Positions 52,206 through 60,893 are shown, counted from the first letter of the stretch. The stretch is DNA of 64,000 bases from Lysobacterales bacterium (GCA_019634735.1 JAHCAT010000009.1:124001-188000), one strand, 5' to 3'. Made by a program: numbers and translations. The notes: a model not told the origin generated them from the letters alone.

Positions 52206-53123
52206 TCAGGGGCTGTGCGTCGGCAAGGAGCGCTCGAAGGGCAGAGCCCTGTTCGCGACGTCCTTCGGCAACGCCGGGATGTCGATGCGCCGGACCTGAT
52301 TTACCGGCTGCTGATGGCGCAGCACGACGAGAATCGCGCGCGCATCCGGCAGCCAGCTGAAGGCCTGGCCCTCGGCCGGAATCTCGATGGTCGCCAGATG
52401 CACCAGCGTCGAGCCCTGGCGCGGTTTGCCGAGCACGTAGAGTTCGCCGCGGTCGTGGCCCATCGTGTACAGCCAGCCGTCCGGGCCGATCGCGCCACCG
52501 GAGGCGGCGTGTGGCGCCATGCGCTGCAGCACGGCGTCAGGGAACACCCAGCCGCCGCTGCGGCGCCACTGGCTGTCGAATTGCACGACGCCGGAATAAC
52601 GCTGCGAATGGCCCGGCTCGCCACCCTTGCCGTCGTAGTGGGCAAACCCGGCCAGCCAGCCCTCGCGGACCGGCGCCAGCCAGACCAGCGAGCCTTCCGT
52701 GCGGTAGCCGAGACTATGGCTGCCAACCGGGGTCAGCGTGACGGAATCGAAGACCTCGACCGACGAGGTCATCGGCTTGCCGGGATAGTTGGAATGGGCG
52801 CACCACAGCTTGCCGGCGAGTGCCTGACAGCTGTTGATGTGAATCAGCGGCCCGGCACTGCCGTCCCACAGCGCCGTGCGTGATCCGTCTGCACGGCTGT
52901 AGCGGGCGATGAGCGTGTTGTCGATGGCGTAAAAGGCGGCCTCATCCACCGCGACGCCCTGATCCGCCTCGGGCGCGTCCCAGTGGCCGCCGGCACTGCC
53001 GTGCAGCGTCGGCACCGCAAGTTCGACATCGGTGCCGCCGTGTCCGGCGGCGAGCGCGGCGGGGCTGCCGCACAGCAGTCCCATCGCGATCAGGCCGGTG
53101 ATTCCAAATAGCCGCCTGCGCAT
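52206..53123 (-). CDS. Secreted protein encoded with a TonB receptor
   Basis: The 305-residue protein has a signal peptide (LFGITGLIAMGLLCGSPAALA) and beta-propeller-like repeats such as GGAIGPDGWLYTMGHDRGELYVLGKPRQG and EGSLVWLAPVREGWLAGFAHYDG. It overlaps the upstream TonB-dependent receptor stop by one base (TGATG), so both are co-translated. It may bind or process the receptor's ligand in the periplasm. The ligand is unknown; no catalytic motif stands out. Confidence 0.75.
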   Translation of the reverse strand: MRRRLFGITGLIAMGLLCGSPAALAAGHGGTDVELAVPTLHGSAGGHWDAPEADQGVAVDEAAFYAIDNTLIARYSRADGSRTALWDGSAGPLIHINSCQALAGKLWCAHSNYPGKPMTSSVEVFDSVTLTPVGSHSLGYRTEGSLVWLAPVREGWLAGFAHYDGKGGEPGHSQRYSGVVQFDSQWRRSGGWVFPDAVLQRMAPHAASGGAIGPDGWLYTMGHDRGELYVLGKPRQGSTLVHLATIEIPAEGQAFSWLPDARAILVVLRHQQPVNQVRRIDIPALPKDVANRALPFERSLPTHSP

Positions 53124-55774
53124 CAGAACGAACCGGCGACGCCCAGATACACCGTGCGGCCGACGTATTCGTACTCGGTGTTCCAGCTCTTGTTGCCGCC
53201 CTGGAATTCCGTGGTCGGTTCGTTGTTGAGGTTCACGCCTTCGACAAAGACTTTCACCTGTTCGGTCACGCCATAGGCGATCTTGGCATCCCAGCGGCCG
53301 AACTCACCCTGATCGAGGCGCAGCGTCGGATCGTCGTTGGGGTCGGTCAGATAGCTGTCGTTGTAGGAATAGCTCACCGAAGCGTCGAGGCGGCCAGCCT
53401 GGTAGAACAGCGTGGTGGCGTAGCTGGTCTCGGCCTGGCCGACCAGCGGCACCGTCGTGCCGTCGGCCAGTTCGGTCTCGCCGTCGATGAAGGCGGCCGA
53501 AAAGAACACGCCGAAGCCGTCGAAGGGCGCCGGCAGCCAGGCGAACTGGGTCTGGCCGGTGATTTCCACACCGCTGAGCGTGGCGCTGGCGTCATTGGTC
53601 GGCGTGCGGATGTCCAGGCGCGTCAGCCCATCCGTGGGCACGGCGGACTGCAGACCGAACTGCGCGAGCGCCGCCTGCATCTCGGCCTGATCGTCGAAAG
53701 AGGTCGTGCCGGTGACGATCTCGTCGCTGATGTCCTTGTAGAACACCGCGACCGCGAGCATCGACAGCGCGTTGGGGTACCACTCGGCGGAGAGATCGAA
53801 GTTCCACGAACGGCGCGCCTCGACGTCCGGGTTGCCGACGGTGACGGTGCCCACCGTGCCGTCTTCGCCGAAGGTCGAGCGCGGCGCGATCGTCTCGTAG
53901 TTGGGCCGGCCCAGCGCGCGGGTCACCGCGCCGCGCAGGATCACGTCCTCGCCGACGTGAAGATTGGCAATCAACGACGGCAGCACATCGACATAATCGC
54001 CGCCCGCATCGATCCGCTGGGCCTGATCGCCATTGATCAGGAAGCCCTGGCTATCCACCTCGGTGTACTCGACGCGCGCACCGCCGATCAGCTCCAGTGC
54101 GTCCAGATGCGTGGATGCCATGCCATAGGCGGCGTAGATCCCTTCGGTCAGCGAATAATCCGAGGCGAAGCGGGATGTGAAACTGCTGTCGCCGTTGTAC
54201 TCGAAGAACCCCGCGTTGGCAGGATCGTTGAAGAACCGGTTCATGGCACCGACATCCATGTAGATGTTCGGCACGCGGCCGTTGGGCGTGTCGTTGAAGA
54301 ACGCGCCGTTGGTGAAGTCCGGCGAAGTGCCCAGCGTCAGGTCCTGCGCGCCAGGGTCGTAGCGCTCCTGCGACTGGTCGTTGTCGCGATCGGTCTGTGC
54401 CAGCTTCACGCCGCCCTTGAAGAAAGTGTCTTCGCTGCGATCCCAGCGCAGATCGACGCGGCCGGAGAGGCCGTCCTCGCTGATGTCCTGCGTAGCGAAG
54501 CGCACGCGGCGAAAGTCGATCAGTGACGGGTCCTGACGGTCCGGGGTGCCCTGATCCGGGGTGATCGCGGTGACACCGTCGCCCCCGATCCGGTAGCGGT
54601 TGGGGCCGAAGATGGCGGCGGAGCGGAACTCCCAGAAGTCGTTGGGCGAGGCCTGTTCGTTCTGATGCATCTGCGCCGAATAGCTCAGCGTGGCCCGGCC
54701 CAGCCGGTTTTCACCGCCCGCGCCAAGACTGGCCAGCGACTTTTCGGCATCCTCCAGGCGGATGTTCGCAGCAATGCGGTTTTCCCCCGACGTGCCTTCG
54801 CGGGCCGAGATCGGCACCACGTCCTCGGTGAGGTTCTGCTCGTAGCGGTTGCGGTGCTGGAATTCGTCCCAGCTCGCGTAGAAGCCGCGCAGGTAGTAGC
54901 TGTCGCCGTCGTTCAGCTTCCACTGCAGCGCGCCGTTGAGGTTGGTGCGCTCACGGCCGATCACGTAGTAATTGTTCTTGACGTTCTGTGGCACCGCCTG
55001 GCCGGGGTCCGTGGTCCAGTCGTCCTGGTAGATGCCCGGCGCAATGTATTCGCGCGCGGAGTAGGAGCCACCCAGCAGATAGCCGAAACTGCCCGATGCA
55101 TCCTTGCCGGACACCATGCCGTCCAGCTGGTAGGGGTCGTGGCCGCCGAAAGCCTGCGAGGAGGGCTGGATCTCCTCGAAGCCGTAGCGGCCGGAGGCAA
55201 AGCCGTAGAAGGCGTCGGGGCGATCGAAGGGCAGCGCAGTCTCGATGTTCACCGTGCCACCGATGCCCTGACCATCCATGTCCGGCGTCGGCGTCTTGAC
55301 CACCTGCACCGCACTGAGCACGCTGGTGGAGACGATGTCCAGCGGCGCCGCGCGCCCGCCCAGCTCCGCTTCCGGCGTGCCGATCGAAACGCCATTGATG
55401 GTCACGTTGTTCAGGGATGCGTTGATGCCACGGATCTGCACGTAGCGGCCTTCGCCTTTCTCCACCAGCATCGTCACGCCGGGCAGGCGGTTGAGTGCCT
55501 CGCCGACATTCTTGTCCGGCAGCTGGCCGAGTTCGTCGGTGCCCAGGTTGTCTGTCACGCGTGCATCGGCCTGCTTGTCGTCGATGGCACGAGAACGTGA
55601 CAGCTTGGTGCCGATGACCGTGATCTCTTCGATCTGTGTGGGCGCATCTGCCGTCGGCGCCGTTTCGGTCTTCGCAGCTTCGGTTTGTGCCCCTTCAGTT
55701 TGGGCAAGGGCTGGCAGGCTCAGGCCGGCCCACAGACCCAAACCGGTCAAAGGGAACAGTCGATTGATTTTCAT
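53123..55774 (-). CDS. TonB-dependent receptor (TonB-Xanth-Caul type)
   Basis: The 883-residue receptor has a signal peptide, an EEITVIGTKL TonB-box-like stretch and the plug domain (LGQLPDKNVGEALNRLPGV, RYVQIRGINASLNNVTINGVSIGTPE). The long beta-barrel ends GVAGSF with the terminal Phe. The LPDKNVGEAL plug is typical of TIGR01782 receptors, which import carbohydrates or other large nutrients in Xanthomonas and Caulobacter. It lies in the ICE cargo zone with a secreted partner. Substrate unknown. Confidence 0.9.
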   Translation of the reverse strand: MKINRLFPLTGLGLWAGLSLPALAQTEGAQTEAAKTETAPTADAPTQIEEITVIGTKLSRSRAIDDKQADARVTDNLGTDELGQLPDKNVGEALNRLPGVTMLVEKGEGRYVQIRGINASLNNVTINGVSIGTPEAELGGRAAPLDIVSTSVLSAVQVVKTPTPDMDGQGIGGTVNIETALPFDRPDAFYGFASGRYGFEEIQPSSQAFGGHDPYQLDGMVSGKDASGSFGYLLGGSYSAREYIAPGIYQDDWTTDPGQAVPQNVKNNYYVIGRERTNLNGALQWKLNDGDSYYLRGFYASWDEFQHRNRYEQNLTEDVVPISAREGTSGENRIAANIRLEDAEKSLASLGAGGENRLGRATLSYSAQMHQNEQASPNDFWEFRSAAIFGPNRYRIGGDGVTAITPDQGTPDRQDPSLIDFRRVRFATQDISEDGLSGRVDLRWDRSEDTFFKGGVKLAQTDRDNDQSQERYDPGAQDLTLGTSPDFTNGAFFNDTPNGRVPNIYMDVGAMNRFFNDPANAGFFEYNGDSSFTSRFASDYSLTEGIYAAYGMASTHLDALELIGGARVEYTEVDSQGFLINGDQAQRIDAGGDYVDVLPSLIANLHVGEDVILRGAVTRALGRPNYETIAPRSTFGEDGTVGTVTVGNPDVEARRSWNFDLSAEWYPNALSMLAVAVFYKDISDEIVTGTTSFDDQAEMQAALAQFGLQSAVPTDGLTRLDIRTPTNDASATLSGVEITGQTQFAWLPAPFDGFGVFFSAAFIDGETELADGTTVPLVGQAETSYATTLFYQAGRLDASVSYSYNDSYLTDPNDDPTLRLDQGEFGRWDAKIAYGVTEQVKVFVEGVNLNNEPTTEFQGGNKSWNTEYEYVGRTVYLGVAGSF

Positions 55775-56053
55775 GAGAGATCCGGAACATGAAAATTGAA
55801 CAGACGCCCATTAGACCGTTCCGGGATTTCAGCCCGATGTAAAACCAATGACTGCGTGATGACGGTTGGCCGATGCGCCGGCGTCAGCCTGCTTCGGTGG
55901 CAGGCTGCTGCAATCCATGGAGCCCGCCGGCTCCAGAAACTAGCCAGAAACTTGCTAGGCTGCCATAGGCACGCAAAGAGAGTTATCCGTGATTTCCCCA
56001 TGTTGTGACGCGAACGGCGGGTTGCAAGACTACGCATATCCTTACAGCCCGAT
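55775..56053. other. Upstream region of the TonB receptor, no gene
   Basis: This stretch is less GC-rich than its surroundings and presumably holds the promoter of the minus-strand TonB receptor and, in the other direction, of a truncated lipoprotein. No Fur box or carbohydrate-regulator site was recognised. Confidence 0.4.
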
Positions 56054-56215
56054 ATGACCATGAACGTGAAGAAAGCGCTGCCCGTGCTGGGGTGTTTGCT
56101 GCTTGTCGCCTGCGCACCCCCCGAGCTGCCGCGCCATCGGGTCGCCGTCTCGCAATTGTGGATCGCCTGGACGTCCTGCCTGCGACCCCGCACGCTGCGG
56201 CGTGCTTCTGGCTAG
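56054..56215 (+). pseudogene. Truncated lipoprotein at the right cargo junction
   Basis: ATG 56054 starts MTMNVKKALPVLGCLLLVAC, a lipoprotein signal with lipobox LVAC (Cys20), then APPELPRHRVAVSQ. After this the frame changes character (WTSCLRPRTLRR) and stops at 56213, 54 bp before the methyltransferase gene. It looks like the N-terminus of a gene cut off where chromosomal cargo meets ICE sequence. Confidence 0.45.
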
Positions 56216-56269
56216 CGGGCCGCGTCGCGATCGGCATGGTGGAGCCTTCGCAGAGACGAAGAGGCCACC

Positions 56270-57661
56270 ATGACGCAGCTGTCGCTTATCGATCCGATGT
56301 TGAACGGCCGCGGCGCCGCCGTGGAGCAGGTGCACTACGCCACCGCCATCTATACGCGTGACCCGATCGTCGAAGACCTGCTCGACCGGGTGAACTGGCC
56401 CGGTGCCGGCCGGCGCCTGTGCGACCCGTCCTGCGGCGACGGCGCTTTCCTCGGGGCAGCGCTGCGGCGCCTGATGGATGTCGCCCCCGACATTTCGCCG
56501 GCTGACCTTCTTCAGCAGATCGAGGGGTGGGAGTTCCACCCGGGAGCAGCCGCCGAGGCGCGGGAGCGTGTGTCCTCGGCCCTGATTGGGCACGGCTGGG
56601 GTAGCGCCGAAGCCCAGATGACCGCCAAGTCGATGATCCGGTGTGCCGACTTCCTGTCGGAGCGGCGCGAGACCCACGAAATCGACGTCATCATCGGTAA
56701 TCCGCCGTACCTGCGGTACGCCAATGTGCCGGCCATCCTGCAGGAGGAGTACCGCGAGCTGTTGCCGGCGCATTCCTGCGGGGACCTGCTGCACTCCTTC
56801 CTGCACGCCTGCAACACCACCCTGGCCTCCGGCGGCGAGGTCGCACTGGTCACTTCCGATCGGTGGCTGTTCAACGAAAGCACGGCCCGCCTGCGGGCCG
56901 ATCTGGGGCAGCGCCTGTTCATCGATCACCTGGTCCGCCTCGATGCCACAACCGCCTTCTACCGGCCGAAACGGCGCGAGCGGGGCCAGCCGCCGCGGAT
57001 CCATCCGGTGAGCGTGGTGCTGCGTACGTCCCCCCGCGATCTGTGCCAGCCGCTGTCGACCGCGGCGATCTACCCCGGTGATCCGGCGCCGGCGGCCGCC
57101 GGGCATGCCTGTCTCGGCGACGTCGCCGAGGTCCGGTTGGCGCCGTGGCTGGGGACGACAGGGGTGTTTGTCGTCGACGATGCCGTCGCCCGGACCCTGC
57201 CCGCGGGCTCAACGGTTCCGGCGGTCGACGCGAAGGACTTCGTAAATGGCACCCCGGTGATTCGCAAGCATGCGTTGGTCACCCGGCGCGACGACCCGCC
57301 GGCGGGCCCGGTGCTTGCGCATCTCGACCGTACGCTGCACCTGATGTGCGAGCGTGGGCGCCGGGATCCGCATTGGCTGCCGCCGGAGTTGTTCGCAGAT
57401 CGCTTCGATCTGTCCCAGCCGCGACTGCTGATCCCTCGGATCGCAAAGGGGTTGCGCGTTCTCCGTCTCCCGCCCGGAATCCTGCCGATCAACCACGAAC
57501 TGACCGTGGTCGAGTCCGGCCGCATGACGCTCGATGAACTGGAGAATGCGCTGATGTCCGACGACTGCCAGGCATGGATCGACGCCCGCGCGCCAGCGCT
57601 CGAAAACGGGTACCGGTCGATCACCACCCGCCTGCTGCGGCAGCTACCTGTGCCGGGATAG
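56270..57661 (+). CDS. N6-adenine DNA methyltransferase (Eco57I-like)
   Basis: The 463-residue protein has SAM motif I DPSCGDGAFLGAAL (52-65) and catalytic motif IV NPPY (144-147) in IIGNPPYLRYANVP, which marks N6-adenine methyltransferases. VALVTSDRWLFNESTARLR follows, with a C-terminal target-recognition-like region containing KHALVTRRD. No restriction nuclease gene is next to it. Solitary methylases of this kind are common on ICEs, where they may protect against host restriction. ATG 56270 lies after GAAGAGG. Confidence 0.85.
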   Translation: MTQLSLIDPMLNGRGAAVEQVHYATAIYTRDPIVEDLLDRVNWPGAGRRLCDPSCGDGAFLGAALRRLMDVAPDISPADLLQQIEGWEFHPGAAAEARERVSSALIGHGWGSAEAQMTAKSMIRCADFLSERRETHEIDVIIGNPPYLRYANVPAILQEEYRELLPAHSCGDLLHSFLHACNTTLASGGEVALVTSDRWLFNESTARLRADLGQRLFIDHLVRLDATTAFYRPKRRERGQPPRIHPVSVVLRTSPRDLCQPLSTAAIYPGDPAPAAAGHACLGDVAEVRLAPWLGTTGVFVVDDAVARTLPAGSTVPAVDAKDFVNGTPVIRKHALVTRRDDPPAGPVLAHLDRTLHLMCERGRRDPHWLPPELFADRFDLSQPRLLIPRIAKGLRVLRLPPGILPINHELTVVESGRMTLDELENALMSDDCQAWIDARAPALENGYRSITTRLLRQLPVPG

Positions 57662-57793
57662 CAGCGTGCCGCGTGTCCATCGCGGTCGCATCCGGCAGGC
57701 TCATGCCGTCAGCGCTGGTGATGGGTGGCGGGCCATGGAATGCGCCCGTCTAATATTCACATAGGGCGCATTTGCCATCTGTGAGGGGAGGGT

Positions 57794-58165
57794 ATGCATC
57801 TTTCAACGACAGCACCGGAACTGCACGGCGGTAGCCGCGGCTTTTCGGATCTCTGGTGGCACCATTACGGCCGGTATTGGCCGCACATGCCGCTGGGCCC
57901 GGTCGGCGTCTGCTGCTACTGCGGCCGTTCGGAGCAAACCGTCAAGGCGGCGAACAATCCGACGTGTGCGCAGTGTTACAGCTATGCCCGCAAGAAACCG
58001 ATGTCGACCAAAGCCCAGCTGAGCGGGCCGCAGGCGAGCAATGGCCTGATCCTGCAATCGGGGCGCGCGCTGTACTTCGGCGAGTTTGCGGTTCCCGATG
58101 GATGTCCGAACGAGATCCGCCCCAGCCGGGAGTTCCGCCCGGTGCTGGTGGACATCATCCTGTAA
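57794..58165 (+). CDS. Small ICE protein with a zinc-ribbon-like cysteine pair
   Basis: The 123-residue protein starts at ATG 57794 after GAGGGGAGGGT. It contains CCYCGRSEQTVKAANNPTCAQCYSYARKK, a C-x2-C...C-x2-C set that could bind zinc. The C-terminal part has GLILQSGRALYFGEFAVPDGCPNEIRPSREFRP. Its stop lies immediately before a methyltransferase relic, so the end may be the product of a deletion. No function is known. Confidence 0.6.
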   Translation: MHLSTTAPELHGGSRGFSDLWWHHYGRYWPHMPLGPVGVCCYCGRSEQTVKAANNPTCAQCYSYARKKPMSTKAQLSGPQASNGLILQSGRALYFGEFAVPDGCPNEIRPSREFRPVLVDIIL

Positions 58166-58260
58166 TCGAACTCGACCCCAAGTACGTCGATGTGATCGTG
58201 CGCCGCTGGCTGGGCTGGACCGGAAAGCAGGCCAACGCATGTTCCTGTCCGCGATGGTGA
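58162..58260 (+). pseudogene. Relic of a DNA methyltransferase C-terminus
   Basis: In the frame after the 57794 gene, VIELDPKYVDVIVRRW and GWTGKQA match the C-terminal motif (IELDPxYVDVxVRRWQxFTGK) of ParB-linked N4/N6 DNA methylases. Only about 22 codons remain before the reading turns into unrelated sequence. It marks an internal deletion in the ICE. Confidence 0.5.
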
Positions 58261-58394
58261 GCTTCTACAACTCCCGCGAGGGCGGCGCGATGCTCAAGCG
58301 TTGCGGCTTCGAGGGGCTGTCCGACTTCGGTGGCCTCGATCTGGAACGGCGCCAGGTCATCGCCGACCTCACGCTGCACTACAACGGCTGGTGA
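58239..58394 (+). CDS. Small ICE protein of 51 residues
   Basis: MFLSAMVSFYNSREGGAMLK and the following CGFEGLSDFGGLDLERRQVIADLTLHYNGW form a compact protein. ATG 58239 (or internal ATG 58254) has only a weak Shine-Dalgarno site. A strong terminator follows 40 bp after the stop. It lies between the methylase relic and the ICE small-gene block and looks like a surviving native ICE gene. Confidence 0.55.
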   Translation: MFLSAMVSFYNSREGGAMLKRCGFEGLSDFGGLDLERRQVIADLTLHYNGW

Positions 58395-58434
58395 GCCGCG
58401 CCTGGCAACCCACCGTCTGTTCATCCCACCCCAC

Positions 58435-58480
58435 GAGGGACATGCGTCCCCGTTCGGGGCCATGTCCCTCCTTCTTTTCG
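58435..58480 (+). terminator. Intrinsic terminator after the 58239 gene
   Basis: GAGGGACATG (58435-58444) pairs with CATGTCCCTC (58461-58470); the loop contains a second hairpin (TCCCCG/CGGGG). CTTCTTTTCG follows as the T-rich tail. Confidence 0.75.
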
Positions 58481-58580
58481 CAGGAGCGGCCATGTCCCGA
58501 ATCAGCATCTTCCACTGACCTGCACCGCCCGCCACCAGGGCGATCCGACGCCGCGGCCGGCTGACCGGCTGCCACTTCAT

Positions 58581-58620
58581 CCACCCGCTGGGGTTCAATC
58601 CCCGGCAGGGGATTGCCTCG
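58581..58620 (+). promoter_or_regulatory. Start-proximal leader hairpin, copy 2
   Basis: CCACCCGCTGGGGTTC is followed by AATCCCC-GGCA-GGGGATT (58597-58614) and GCCTCGGCC. It ends 25 nt before ATG 58645. The stem differs completely from the copy at 48318 while the flanks are kept, so the structure itself is conserved. Confidence 0.6.
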
Positions 58621-58644
58621 GCCATCCTCTGCTGGAGGAATCCC

Positions 58645-59361
58645 ATGTCCCATTCCAACAATCCCTTCGTCCGCGGCTACGATGGCCTGTCCGTGCAACG
58701 GCTGCTGGCGATTTCCTACGACGACGACTGCCCGCTGAGCTATCTGCCGCTGCACGTCTCGCAGTCGCACCTGCCGGACAGCCAGGTCGAGCGCCATGCC
58801 TGCGTCTTCTGCGACGACTTCGCGCTGATCACCGAGGGCCAGAACGTGCCGCCCGAGCTGGACGCGCAGTGCCCCAGCCACGGCATCGCCCGAAACCTCG
58901 TCTACGCCGTCATGGCCGAAGAAGCCGGCCAGCCGCTGCACGTCGGCGATACCTACTCCGAGGAAGCCGCGCGCGAGGTGGTACGCCGCCTGCGCTTCGA
59001 GACCGGGTTCTACAGCCGTGCTTGGGAAATCAGTTCGGCGCACATCACCGAGGAGGCCGGCCGCTTCCTCGCCGAACTGGCGGACATCGCCACGCCGAGC
59101 GGTTTTCTGTTCGTGGCCTTCCGCATTCCCTACAGCCCGGCGGTCGGCGTGAAGCTGATCGCCACGCCCTGGACGGATGCGAACCTGCAACAGGTCGAGG
59201 GCATCACCGCCGAAGAGCTGCGGCAGGAGCACCGGGCCAAGGGCGTGCCGGAGTCCCTCGTGGAAGTGTTGCACCTGGCTGCGCTCGCCGACGTTCGCAT
59301 GTTGGTGTTCGATGCCGACGCGCCCGTGCTGGACGGGCTGACGCTCTACGACGACGAGTAA
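58645..59361 (+). CDS. Conserved ICE protein, unknown function (possibly DUF5983-like)
   Basis: The 238-residue protein has ACVFCDDFALITEG with a CxxC pair, HGIARNLVYAVMAEEAGQPLHVGDTYSEEAAREVVRRL, then SRAWEISSAHITEEAGRFL. These stretches are strongly conserved in ICEs of this class; I recall the family as DUF5983 but am not certain. No catalytic motif is evident. ATG 58645 follows GGAGGAAT. It is bounded by a leader hairpin and a perfect intrinsic terminator, making it a single-gene unit. Confidence 0.8.
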   Translation: MSHSNNPFVRGYDGLSVQRLLAISYDDDCPLSYLPLHVSQSHLPDSQVERHACVFCDDFALITEGQNVPPELDAQCPSHGIARNLVYAVMAEEAGQPLHVGDTYSEEAAREVVRRLRFETGFYSRAWEISSAHITEEAGRFLAELADIATPSGFLFVAFRIPYSPAVGVKLIATPWTDANLQQVEGITAEELRQEHRAKGVPESLVEVLHLAALADVRMLVFDADAPVLDGLTLYDDE

Positions 59362-59375
59362 CCCGCAACCCATTC

Positions 59376-59403
59376 GAGCCCCCACGTCGGGGCTCTTCTT
59401 TTT
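59376..59403 (+). terminator. Intrinsic terminator after the 58645 gene
   Basis: GAGCCCC (59376-59382) pairs with GGGGCTC (59389-59395) and is followed by TTCTTTTT. It lies 15 bp after the stop and is a textbook terminator. Confidence 0.85.
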
Positions 59404-59473
59404 CGCGGAACGCGGTGCCGGCGCATTGCCGATTCCCAACGGACGGCCGCCGCCATGTGCCGCACGCTGGCCG

Positions 59474-59545
59474 CATGTTCGCTGGCGTTGCCGGCAGCAT
59501 GCCCAGGCAGTCGAGACCTTCAAGACTGCGGCGCGGTTCGCCGTG
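59474..59545 (+). ncRNA. Three-hairpin ICE leader RNA, copy B
   Basis: P1 is GCTG...CAGC (59481-59498), weaker than in A and C. P2 is GCAGTC-GAGACCTTCAA-GACTGC (59507-59529). P3 is GCGCGG-TTCG-CCGTGC, in which one G-C pair of the stem becomes G-U. It lies about 105 bp before ATG 59652. Confidence 0.68.
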
Positions 59546-59581
59546 CTGGTTGCTTCGTTCTCCGGGCGCACCCGCGTCCAT

Positions 59582-59630
59582 CCACCTCACCCTCAAGGGA
59601 CCGACCTCCCTTGCGGGCGGGAGTCCCTTG
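59582..59630 (+). promoter_or_regulatory. Start-proximal leader hairpin, copy 3
   Basis: Outer stem AAGGGA (59595-59600) pairs with TCCCTT (59624-59629), and an inner CTCCC pairs with GGGAG. It ends 22 nt before ATG 59652, the same spacing as the other leaders. Confidence 0.6.
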
Positions 59631-59651
59631 GTTGCCACAAGGAGTCTCCCC

Positions 59652-60449
59652 ATGGATACCCAAGCCATCCGTGCACAGATGCCGACGCTCGTCGTCGGTC
59701 ATGTGCCTTCCAACGTCCGTTCGTTCAAGTTCAACATCTTCGACGGCCAGCCCAAGGTTTCGACGCTGGGCTTTCACATCGACCCGAAGCCTTTCGAGGG
59801 CAAGGTCATCGCCACCACCGACGAGGCCATCGTCGTCAAGACGGCACGGGCCGAGTTCGCGGTGCTCGATCGCACGCTCGTGACCGAGGTGCCCGACGAA
59901 GGCGCCAAGGTGCAGGTCGAACCCTATGTCAGACGCCGCTTCGACGGTCAGCGGGCGGACACGCCCGAGGAGCAAACCGAGTTCACCGCCGACGGCCAGC
60001 CCTACACGGTGAAGCGGTTCGTGCTCGGGTCCGCACCGGCGAAGCTGCCGATCCCCGAGCCGCGCTGCCCCGAGCTGCAGGAACTGGTCGACCAACTGGA
60101 GCAGTTGCCCGCTCCCGACGGCTTCCGGCGCATCACCCACATGCTGGTGGATGCCGGTGCGCGGGACATCACCTGGGTCGATCCGCTGCCCGCCGACATC
60201 ATCCGCACGCCACCGGCCATCGGCTTCACCGTCGCCACGATGAAGTTCCAGGGTCGCGTCACCGTGCTTTATGAGCGTGGCCTCGACCTCTACGCGGTGG
60301 AGCTGCACCGCGACGGCGAGCTGGTCGAACGGGTCGATGAGGTGTTCTTCGACACCCTCGGCGAGACGCTGGAACGGCTGATCGACGACGGGAGCTGGAG
60401 ACGCATCCGCGTGCAGTGCCTGTCGGGTCGCAAGGCTGTCCGGCACTGA
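59652..60449 (+). CDS. Conserved ICE protein, unknown function
   Basis: The 265-residue protein has a beta-rich N-terminal half (SFKFNIFDGQPKVSTLGFHIDPKPFEGKVIATTDEAIVVKTARAEFAVLDR) and a C-terminal part with GFRRITHMLVDAGARDITWVDPLPADI and RVTVLYERGLDLYAVELHRDGELVERVDEV. It is typical of the STY4534-associated block. No named domain is recognised. ATG 59652 is preceded by AAGGAG at 10 bp. Confidence 0.78.
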   Translation: MDTQAIRAQMPTLVVGHVPSNVRSFKFNIFDGQPKVSTLGFHIDPKPFEGKVIATTDEAIVVKTARAEFAVLDRTLVTEVPDEGAKVQVEPYVRRRFDGQRADTPEEQTEFTADGQPYTVKRFVLGSAPAKLPIPEPRCPELQELVDQLEQLPAPDGFRRITHMLVDAGARDITWVDPLPADIIRTPPAIGFTVATMKFQGRVTVLYERGLDLYAVELHRDGELVERVDEVFFDTLGETLERLIDDGSWRRIRVQCLSGRKAVRH

Positions 60450-60461
60450 GCTCCCAGCAGC

Positions 60462-60495
60462 TTCCCGCCCTCGCGGCGGGAAGCCTCTCTTCCTG
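60462..60495 (+). terminator. Intrinsic terminator after the 59652 gene
   Basis: TTCCCGCC (60462-60469) pairs with GGCGGGAA (60475-60482), followed by GCCTCTCTTCC. It sits between the stop at 60449 and the DUF3085 start at 60516, so it could also act as an attenuator for the latter. Confidence 0.7.
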
Positions 60496-60515
60496 CCCCC
60501 CTGGAGATCACACCC

Positions 60516-60881
60516 ATGACTGTTCGATTCAAAGGCACGGAGCTGCGGCCCGTGCTCGCCGAAGCGGTGGCGAATCAGTGCCGCGTCATCCTGGTCAAGG
60601 ATCACGGCGTGTACTTCCTGGCCGAGCGCGGCGAGCGCCGACCCGATGGTCGCCAGAAGACCATCGCCTATGCCGCCGGCTGCAACCCGGATGTCGATGC
60701 GTTCGATGACTGGTGGGGGCTGGCGCGCGCCGAGTTCGGTGGCGACGACTTCGGCGAGTTCTTCGATCCGCAGGAGGGCGTGTTTGCGCGCATCCTGCAC
60801 AGCGAGGACGACCTCGACGTGTCCGCCACCACGACACACCTGTCGCTGCAGGCGGTTCCTTCCACGCCCAGCGGTAACTGA
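60516..60881 (+). CDS. DUF3085 protein
   Basis: The 121-residue protein matches DUF3085: FKGTELRPVLAEAVANQCRVILVKDHGVYFLAERGERRPDGRQ, AGCNPDVDAFDDWWGLARAEFGGDDFGEFFDP. It is a small alpha/beta protein kept in this class of ICE and in some plasmids; its role is not known. ATG 60516 lies after CTGGAGATC. It is isolated by terminators at 60462 and 60894. Confidence 0.85.
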   Translation: MTVRFKGTELRPVLAEAVANQCRVILVKDHGVYFLAERGERRPDGRQKTIAYAAGCNPDVDAFDDWWGLARAEFGGDDFGEFFDPQEGVFARILHSEDDLDVSATTTHLSLQAVPSTPSGN

Positions 60882-60893
60882 CCGCCCATCCCT

